Shown here one piece after another: positions 55,153 to 64,000 of a stretch of 64,000 nt of DNA. This DNA is from Iris pallida (taxonomy: Eukaryota; Streptophyta; Magnoliopsida; Asparagales; Iridaceae), in assembly GCA_029216955.1 (NCBI GenBank), contig JANAVB010015600.1:35661997-35725996 (forward strand), written 5' to 3'. Numbering within the stretch: the stretch's first letter is position 1; each line of letters starts with the position of its first letter. The position numbers were made by a program, and so were the translations under genes. The notes below the pieces were generated by a model. It made no database searches, was not told where the DNA came from, and saw nothing but the letters and a program-made list of their open reading frames with translations.

Positions 55153-57816
55153 AAATTTTAGTCTCGATATGATCTAAGTTGATCAAACCTAGGATGAATC
55201 GAGGTTTGGGCATGGTGGAGAACGAGGTCATTGAAGTCTAGGCACGAGTATCCAAGACTTGAAATCCATGTCACAATTGAATTAATTCAATTGAATAAGG
55301 TTCCAAACATTGGATGATAAGGAGAATGACCAAGTCCACTGGTCGCGATTAAGGGTTTAAAATTCAACACTATTAAAATCCTAAAGGATACTGCGAGGAT
55401 ATAGAAATAAGTCAATTTTCTCCTTTGGATAAAGAAGCTAAACGTGATACCCTGGGTTGACCTATTAAGTACAGTGCCTTGTCTTTTTGAAATATGTGAA
55501 AGACAAAAGCAAAAAGAGTTCAAAGACGATGCTATTGAGTACAATACGTGGTTCATAGACGACGAAAATAATTCAAGGAGAATTGCCAAACTGTCGTGGA
55601 TGAGACATATGCCCTAGAGTCTCATCCACGTAGAGTAATATATGAAAGCGAACCAAAGTGCACTAGGTTGATCAGACCATCATACACCGGTTCTGATTAG
55701 ACAATATGTTAGTGGGTCGATCCAATAAAATATGTCATGATCAAGCTCGAAAAAGAGATAAGCTTGCAAAACTAAGGCTAAATTAGCAGCGTAAGGTAAT
55801 CAAATATAAGTAAGGGAGGTAACGATGAAGAAGAAAAAAAAAATAGTCCAAGATCATTAACTAAGTTGGTCAAGTAATCAAGATAAGGTACAAGGTTAAG
55901 CATTTAAGGAACAAGAATAACACCATCCCATGTCGGGTCGAAAGAATTGAGTCATGGTTGGATCTCGAATTTAAGTCAGAAAGCAATTTAGTATCATGGT
56001 AAGGGTTCAAGAGGTGACAACTAATACAAGAATAAAGGAAATCAAGTTGAAGCATGAAATAAATTTAATTAAAAATTCAGTGAAATAATTTAGGGACACA
56101 GTTCTAAAGGCGAATACTGTTAAGGAACAATCAAATACAAACGGTTAGAAAGTCACAATAAAAGATCTAGATTTGAGGGAAGGTTGAGTAAGTCAAGATT
56201 GAAATACAGTCCCATAGTTTGGCAGACGACTAACAACACTGGAGTATATACTACTATCATAGTCATGAGTGATATGACAATTAGTGTGGAACACTTCTAT
56301 CTCATTAAGGTTACCCTGGTGGCCTACCATTACATTCATTTAAAAAGAAATTCCAAAATAACTACCGCAATTTGTATTCACTCCAAGCCCTCCAATCTAA
56401 TCACGACTAACATTTAAATCCTTTTCATAAACCTCATAGTAACTTTTATCATATTACTACTAACCTTGCCAAAATTTAACATTTCAATCCAACTTTAAAC
56501 TCCAGAGTTAATGAATCATGAATCCATAAAATTCTATATCACTTCATAACTTTAAAAACTTCCAATTTGTCTCAAATAATCCTCAAAATAGACACGTAGC
56601 TTATCACGACAATCTAGCATTTACAGCTCAGTATTTTAACGCACTTATCAACCATAATTTCTCTTTCTAAGTCATTGAAATATAGTCACTACTTCTTAAA
56701 CCAAAATCTAAATAGATTTTTAAATCTTCAATCAATTGACACGATTCCAAATTTGAGATTTTTTTTTCTTCCAAAACAATCATTTTCATATCTTTCCAAT
56801 CTTTTAAACCAAAATTTTAATATCATTGCTTCCACTTAATTTGAAATTCAATAATCATATACATCGCAACTTGTACGACTCAATTTAATAGTTCATACTG
56901 TCACCCCCTTTTTTGATCATTATCAAACCACTCTATATACGTTCAAAGATGTATAATCATAATCCAATAATTCATGAATCACATCAATTCCTGAAATCGA
57001 TTTATATAGATTCTAACTATTTTCCTCCAGTATCAAAATATAATTTTATAATCCTCTGGTGATTACTACTTAGAATCTCAAGATAAATTTCTTTGGTAAT
57101 ATCCCAACTTACAAACTACTAATCATTAAATCGTCCATTTAGAAAAATGCCCTTATAACTTAGTCAAAGTCTCCGTGTATTCCAATTCCTTAATGTAATC
57201 CTTCTAGCCATGTGTTTGACCAATGAGTATATAGCAGTGTAGCCATCTTCCTATCCATTATTTAAGCACAAGAAAGTAAGGGTATTGGTGAAAAGAGTTC
57301 AAACAAGATGCAAGAATCAAGGGAGGAAGGTGGATTAAAATAAGGAAAAGGGAATCTAAATCGAAGCTCAAAATAAGATTCTCAAGGGTCGTCCCAGAAA
57401 TCTCTCAGAAAATTCTAATAGTGACTGAGTATCCTCTCATTCTAAGACCTTACTTCCTATACTCTATAGCAGGCTCGTAGTAATACAACTAAATTATCGT
57501 ACTACCACGACATCGTACTAATGCGAATGTGGTCATGTAAGGACCGAAGCGATGAAATCGTGTCTCCTTAACTATCTTGAAGACAGATCGAACAAGGAAT
57601 TAATTACAGAAAAAGAAGCGAAATCATCAAAGGAGGACAGTTGTTTTCAAAAGGAGACAATTAACAGCAAGAATTGATAAGAGTTTTCCTAATGTGATTG
57701 AGTACCTTAACTTATATCCTATATCCTATTGCATGCTGTAATGATACTCTAGTTCGAGTACCACTACGAATCACACTAGTTGTGATTGTGACCTGCATGG
57801 GCCACCACTAAAAACG
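54885..57816 (-). other. Internal non-coding part of Element D
   Basis: AT-rich DNA without recognisable domains. A long TA microsatellite lies at 55080-55150. The expected primer site would be just left of 57817; the nearest TGG-containing stretch on the minus strand is TGGTGGCCCATGCAGG, which I cannot assign to a tRNA. Confidence 0.6.
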
Positions 57817-59490
57817 TGTCACGACCCGCACCCAGTGTAAGGGCACGAGAAGTGACTAACGCCCAGCCTATGCTGCAGTGTCGGCGGTAGAACGATGTCC
57901 TGAGTCACAATATCTAACACAGTCTAATGTAAGCTCCGAATGGAGAGTAAATAATAAGTAACTCAATCACAATACTAAGATGGAATAGAAGAATGAATCT
58001 CCAGAGAGTCACAACATAAAAGAAGTCTAAGTGTAAACCACCAGAATAAGTCTCAAGTGCAACTCATAAAGTCTCAAATAGAGAGACAAATAAAGTACTA
58101 AGTTACAACTAGACTACGGGCAAGTCCTCAGCGACTGTGGGATCCTCTTGAGGGTCCACGTCGCCAGTGTCATCTAAGCCAATGCCATAATAAGTAGGGC
58201 AGTACTCCTCATCATCACCTATAAAATTTTCAACATGCCCAGTCAGGACGGAACGAGCACATATCTCTCACAACAGTTCATAACAGGAATGGACATATAA
58301 AGCAAGCTATAGAAAACTATACATGAATTGCTGTAAAGAAAGTCAACAAGAGAGAGAGACTATAAAATGAGATATAATATGATAAATAGAGAAATGTAAC
58401 CTTCTACGTGATTCAGAGCATAAATTGGTTATGTAAACGGTCTAGGTTGCACATGGATACAGCTATGGAGTGCACATGGATACCTACTGGAGATAATGAT
58501 CACATAACCAACTACACTCTCCGTGCCCCCAATCAATACACAAGGATCAATGCATGTTATGTTATTGCACATGGATAACAACTACTGTATACATGGAGCT
58601 CATATGGTCATGAGTGTACATGAATAACATATGAGTGCACATGGATAAATATGAATACATGGAGTACATGATGGCCATGATAAAGTACATGAACATGACA
58701 TACCCGATGTATCCGAGAGGATAACATCGCATGAAAAGATCCAGAGGATACTAATCCGTGTGAACATTGTGTCAGCATCAAGTATACTAGTCTATAACAA
58801 GAGAACATATCCAAAGAAGTATGAAAAGATCAGAAATGTACTCGCCTGGCAAATCGAACTGCTGATGATGAGGTGTAACTAAACAGGGGCAATGTAAACC
58901 AATTTAAAATACACACGTCACAACCAAGTCTACAATATCAAGAGAAATAGCTACAATGCAAGACTACATGCTTCTAGGTCCATTTTGGTCAAAGTCAACC
59001 CCCGGTCAACTCTGGTCAACCCTGGTCAACACTAGTCAAACCTGGTCAAACCTGGGTCAACTAGTCCGTCTACTAATTTCTAGGTCATACACAAAATTCT
59101 AGATCATTTGGAGTTCGTTTGAGTTGAATTGGATCAAGTTTGACTCAAAGTTGACTTTTGTCAATTTGATCAACTTGTCGGCCAATTCGACTAAACTAAG
59201 CTCGAAATGACAAACCAAATCCGTCCTAGGGCTCCTATAGTCATATATACAACTACAATCTAATCTAAGAGAAATAACAAGCATAAATATATATATACAT
59301 ATAGGTATATACACACATGTGTATATACAATACAAACGAAACCCAAATCTAACAAAAAGTGGTGTGTGCGTGTGTATGTACTGGTGCTTACCGAAATAGG
59401 GTAAAATCTGAGATTAAAAAAAACAGTAAAATGCAACCATGGAATTACTCAAAATAATATACTATTTATATACATATATACAAAGTAAGA

Positions 59491-59567
<77 letters not shown>

Positions 59568-59683
59568 AACGTTTAAATGGAAAGATACGCAATGATGCGA
59601 GATAAATAAAGAGTTTAAAATCTGGAAATATATCTCCCTCGACCCATTCGCGACATATATACATTAGGAATGGGTTTCAACGG

Positions 59684-59770
<87 letters not shown>

Positions 59771-61763
59771 AATATATGCATAGAGCTATATAGAAACACA
59801 TATATTCATAAATGGTAGAAAAATTATGAAACAAAGCCAAAGGTTGGTTCCCACGAATCCGAAATCTCGTATAAGTCCTGTAAACTCAGATTTAGAAGCT
59901 AAGAAGCTGAAAAAAAAATCAGAATATCATATTAATTCAAAAATCGAAAACTAAAGAAAAATAACCCAATTCACACAACGACCCAAAATCCAAAATACAC
60001 CAAACGAACCCGCGAAACTTGGCATACACGTTGGCCTCGACCCACGTGATGCATTCGTATACTCTCGGGTTCGAAATCGTGTCCGTGTTGTGTCCACAGA
60101 ACGCGTATCGGAATTTCTCGATACCGCGTGGTACGCGTGCATTCTCGCTCGTTTGAGCGCCGCACACGCAACGAAACGCCCCGTGCTTGTACACATAGAT
60201 GGGGGGGTCTTAGGGTAGGTCTAGGATACGATGACACGGCGACACGATGCGCCAAAGCGACGCACGCAGCCCCCGCACCCGCGCGGCCTGCTGCGCGCGC
60301 TCGCGCCCGTGCGCCCTCGTGCGCGTGGTTCCGGCCTCGCTGCTCGCTTGTCGGGCCACGCCGCGACTCGGGATTCGTCCTACGGGTCGTCTAGGTATAG
60401 GTCGACATGTTTCGGATCCTGGAACGGGTCTTCGCTGCGTCGTGTGCGCGCACGAAGTCCGTTTCCGCGACAAAAACGACAGGCTGAATGCACAGTGGCT
60501 GAGCGGTGCACGCGCGATATCTCCGCGCTCGCTCAACGAAAAGTCATGAAATTTTACGAGCATGAGGGCAGAGGTTGCCCCCACGTGCTCACAAATTTTC
60601 ACGCAAAAATACTCTCTGTGCATCGCGCAATCACACGCGGACAGCAGGGCACGCACGGCCTCGTGCACGGGATCCGTGCACGTGCGTCCGTTGTCCGAAA
60701 CGCCGCTGAAACGATGTCAAACCCAAAACCGTCTTCACGAAAGTTTATCAAAATCATATTATCTAAACATCCATGAAGTCGGAAACGAAAAACAACAACT
60801 TTCTATCCTAAGCGGCATTTCGTCGAACACGTGCCGTAAGGGACCGATACGGGCTCGATACCTCCATCAAACGGAGTCGAAATCCCACCAAATTTTGTAG
60901 GCAAGGCTAGGGCACCTATATGGATGCAAAAATGAAGAAAAAACCAGATTTGCAATGGTAGATTAGGGTTTACCTATTGAGTGTCAAAACTCGATGAACG
61001 GGGCTCCTCGGTTGTCGTGTTGGCCGATTTCCCTCCAGCAAAAACCTCCATCTCCACTATAGAAGTGCTCCAGCAGATCCTAATCTCCTCGACGAGCGCA
61101 ACGGAGTTCGTTTGGGAAGAAACAGACTCCGGATGAAGGAATTATGAGTTTTGGAGAGGTGGATCTTTTAGGGTTTCTTGGTGGAGGCTCAAAATTTCAC
61201 AAATGATGAAAAGAGGAGGGGGTGATGCTGTGTTGGGCGGCCAAGGGGGTCTCTAGGGGTTAGGGTTTCACTTGGGCCAACTCTTTCTCAAGTAGAAATG
61301 GGCCCAAGTCAAAAAGGTTAAAAGCTAGCATGCAAAAAGGCTAAATTAAATCAATTAAAGCCTTAAAATAATCTAATGCATAAAAATAAATTCTAAAAAT
61401 GAAAATAATAATTCTAAAGCATGGTTAGTCCCTATATAATGTCCACTAAGGTTAAACCGGTTGCTATCTAGAAAATCACAAAAAGGCCAAAATGGCTAAA
61501 AGACTAAAATCATCTAAACCACTCCAAAAATAGAGATTAAATCTAAATAAATTTTTAAAAACAAAATGTGAATTTTAATTACATTATTAGGCTTCCAGTG
61601 AAGGTTGACTAAGGTCAACTACCAAGTCACCAGTCTACAATCAATCAAATCACACTGCAATCAATCTAATTAATAAATAGATAAAAATTCAAATAAAAAT
61701 CAAAAAAATTCAAATAAATCATAATTACTAAAATACCCTTGAAATTGAAAAGTGTGTGTGACA
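57817..61763 (-). repeat. 5' LTR of Element D (3.95 kb; minus orientation)
   Basis: It matches the other LTR throughout, with a few percent substitutions and shorter TA runs (59493-59560 and 59687-59765 here). The difference in LTR length is mostly microsatellite length. Confidence 0.92.
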
Positions 61764-62435
61764 GCATATAACAATAGCTATCAGTGCAGCATCCAAATGA
61801 CGCTGTATGAAGCCTTATACGGCCGGAAGTATAAATCGACCATTTGCTGGGATGAAGTCAGAAAACGGCAGATATTCGGCCCGGAGCTGGTGGAACAAAC
61901 CGTAGAGAAGGTAAAGCTCATTCGGGAAAGATTAAAGATTGCACAGAGTCGGCAGAAGAGCTATGCTGACACGCATCGAAGATCCCTCGAGTTCTTAGAA
62001 GGCGACCATGTGTTTCTGAAAGTAACACCCTTGCGAGGAGTCACCAGACTTAGAGCAAAGGGGAAGTTGAGTGCAAGATTTCTTGGTCCCTTCGAGATAT
62101 TGAAGCGAGTCACCCCAGTAGCTTATCAAATCTCATTGCCGCCAGCATTTTCAGATGTGTACGATATTTTCCACGTCTCGTAACTACGGAAGTATGTACA
62201 CAATCCGAGCCATATGGTAGATTTGGGACAACAAGATCTGAAGGTAGACTTATCATATGTGGAAGAGCCGATGCAAATCTTGGAGCACAAGGACAAACTG
62301 TTTCGAAATCGTACCATTCCTCTCGTTCGTATACTCTGGAAGAAGCATGCGGTCGAAGAGTCGACCTGGGAGCTCGAATCAGAGAAAAAGGAGAAGTTCC
62401 CTTCGTTGTTTCCTAGCGGTAGGTTCTCCTCTTAA
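61764..62435 (+). pseudogene. Element C integrase end and chromodomain
   Basis: The frame picks up right after the TSD: MTLYEALYGRKYKSTICWDE, then a long helical C-terminal part (61752-62183) ending DVYDIFHVS at a stop. After the stop, another frame (62214-62435) carries PMQILEHKDKLFRNRTIPLV and ILWKKHAVEESTWELESE, matching the chromodomain-like tail of Tekay/Del elements. Such domains are thought to guide integration to particular chromatin. Confidence 0.88.
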
Positions 62436-62471
62436 GTTTCGAGGATAAAATTTTTTCTTAGTTGGTTATGA
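62436..62471 (+). promoter_or_regulatory. Pre-LTR polypurine region of Element C
   Basis: GTTTCGAGGATAAAATTTTT then TAGTTGGTTATGA lies directly before the 3' LTR. It is similar to the tracts before the 3' LTRs of A and B. Confidence 0.7.
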
Positions 62472-64000
62472 TGTAGTGCCCCGTCCCTACATCGTCCCCA
62501 TTTTCGTCCACGGGGTGCGCGAGAAAGGAACACTGTCGCCATCGATTGAATCGGAACCGATAGATCGGGATCGGTTGAATCGGTCGAACGGGAACGATTG
62601 AATTAACATCCTTTTTTCATTATGGAAAGGCTTCTTCGAAATCAAGTCCCATATTCAGTGGATTGCGCCTCAAGGATAGAATCTGCGACTGAGTCGGGAG
62701 AGACCTCCCGTCGCTCTGTTTTTGATGCCGCACTTGCCCTTTGGATTTGGTTTTTTTGAATGCGTTTTCGTGAATGTTTTTGATGGCTTTCATGGCTTGC
62801 ATTTTCGAACTCGCATTTACATCTCTAACTCCTTGAATTGTGCAATGTTCTAATCAGTTGCTTATGCAATTTCAGGTGATCGCGTAGGTACCGTCTAGCA
62901 CAACCAACAGGTCTTTTGCCTCAAACAAATAATCAAAGTGAGTGGCTGGACCCTTCTTTTTCTTGACCTTATTTAATCTCAAATCAATCAATAAAATGCT
63001 AGTTGGTTGTCTAAGTGCACGAAAGCTTAGATTTCAATGAACCGTTGCACGATTCATCACGTACGCATACTATAGAACTATTATTCCAAGAAAATGTCGC
63101 ATGGTTAATACCGTATGCCTATTATAAAACTGAGATAAACAAAGTTTTGAATCATTGAATAACTGTCGCCATAACACGGCAAAGCAACGATGATAATGGT
63201 CATGTTACTCACAAACTAAAGATTTTATTTGAATAACTAATCTAACCTTATACGGTCATTGGACAACTCGTGCATGAGGAACTGCTTCCTCAAGCGATAT
63301 CCTGAGACATGGGATCGTTTCGGCCTAGGAGGAAGCAAAAGATAGCTGAGCTCGACGAAAGCAAAACATGGTTATTCGGGGAACTTGCAGCGGGGCTCAC
63401 TACCCGCGCTAAAAGGGTCACAGTCTAACCCAGCTATAGTCTAAAATGGCTTGTGGTGCCAGTGACCTTCACATGTACAAACTGTATATGTAAATTGATA
63501 ACGATTGACCGGAAAGAACATGGTAAGTCTCACATTGTACGGCACGCTCTGCCGTGGGTAAGTTCTAGTGTAAATTATATTATGTCGATCTTTGCTTGTC
63601 TAAAATTTATTAGGATGGCTAGAAAGATAACAAAATTAAGTCATAACATTTTTTGAACCAAATGAGAGTGTGGTATATAAATTAGCTACTCGCCAGTACA
63701 AAGTCTAATGTACTGATCCTCGCTCTCCACAGGTACCCCGAACCAAGAAAGATGTGCCACTTAATCTCAAGGCGACGCTAGTACATTTGAATCCTCGTCC
63801 GTGTGTTGAAGGCTTATTTTGATCCTTTTGAAGACTCCGCATTCAGTCCAGAAGAAATGACGTCTCGACTCCCACGATTCCAGGTCTTTGGAAAATATTT
63901 TGTTGTAAATGGGGATGTAATGTATGGAACGACTATCTCATCAGCGTTCATTTTGTAATCGAGTCATGTTGTAGCCCGCGAGACAAATGAATGTAACAGA
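62472..64000 (+). repeat. 3' LTR of Element C, truncated by window end
   Basis: Starts TGTAGTGCCCCG and follows 44054-45580 of the 5' LTR with about 5% difference. About 200 bp should remain beyond the window, followed by the rest of the Element B LTR. Confidence 0.93.

Larger units (their letters stand above)
49906..61768 (-). mobile_element. Element D: minus-strand LTR element with ~4-kb LTRs and gag remnant
   Basis: The element spans 49911-61763 between the TSD copies GCATA (49906-49910 and 61764-61768). LTRs are 49911-53986 and 57817-61763, starting TGTCACGAC and ending GTGTGACA on the + strand. Orientation is minus: the complement of 53987-54023 reads AATTTCGAGGACGAAATTAT, a chromovirus-type polypurine tract that should precede the 3' LTR, and gag is also on the minus strand. 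The internal part (about 3.8 kb) has no pol domain, so it resembles TR-GAG elements. The primer site next to 57816 is not recognised. Confidence 0.92.
44054..64000 (+). mobile_element. Element C: Tekay/Del-type Ty3/gypsy chromovirus, decayed, split by Element D
   Basis: 5' LTR 44054-45786, primer site 45790-45801, gag-pol remnants 45930-49910, Element D inserted at 49911-61763, integrase end and chromodomain 61764-62435, pre-LTR tract near 62440, and 3' LTR from 62472 past the window end. It sits inside the Element B 3' LTR. LTR divergence is roughly 5% by eye over the first 90 bp. Pol order RT, RNase H, integrase, chromodomain identifies a chromovirus. Confidence 0.93.

Overview
The window is plant nuclear DNA, from an angiosperm with a repeat-rich genome. 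Supporting this are Ty1/copia and chromovirus Ty3/gypsy retrotransposons with the tRNA-iMet primer site TGGTATCAGAGC, several MITEs with clean target-site duplications (TSDs), a tRNA-derived SINE candidate, and two exons of a plant PAT1-family mRNA-decapping gene. I cannot name the species.

Only one host gene is supported: a PAT1 homologue on the + strand. A 70-nt exon (10410-10479) and a large terminal exon (22377-24457) join in phase across an 11,897-bp intron. The 5' coding exon(s) are not visible and probably lie left of the window. The intron holds two GC-rich hAT-type MITEs, a MITE nested in a Tourist-like MITE, a fourth MITE, an intact copia element with identical 122-bp LTRs (Element E, one 1573-aa ORF), and a SINE candidate.

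Layout. 1-620: array of palindromic 20-mers, CACTA-subterminal-like. 1270-1960: GTGTC/GACAC-rich DNA. 2926-9565: Element A, a non-autonomous LTR element whose left end is an inverted LTR piece. 9571-24457: visible PAT1 exons and intron. 24458-29756: 3' flank with MITEs. 29757-35519: Element F, a copia element broken by one stop and one frameshift. 36709 to the end: a three-level nest. Element B (non-autonomous, related to A) carries in its 3' LTR Element C, a Tekay/Del-type chromovirus with decayed gag-pol and a chromodomain. Element C carries in its integrase region Element D, a minus-strand element with 4-kb LTRs and a gag remnant. Element B also holds an organelle-like insertion with a LINE-type zinc knuckle.

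Relationships. A, B and C share the primer site with the sequence after it, LTR termini and an LTR block, which suggests that A and B depend on C-type machinery. A and B encode no protein, yet share an internal region with two hairpins in which every difference I compared keeps base pairing, including C:G to T:A double changes. These hairpins and the U5-to-U5 structure of Element A are the most unusual signals here.
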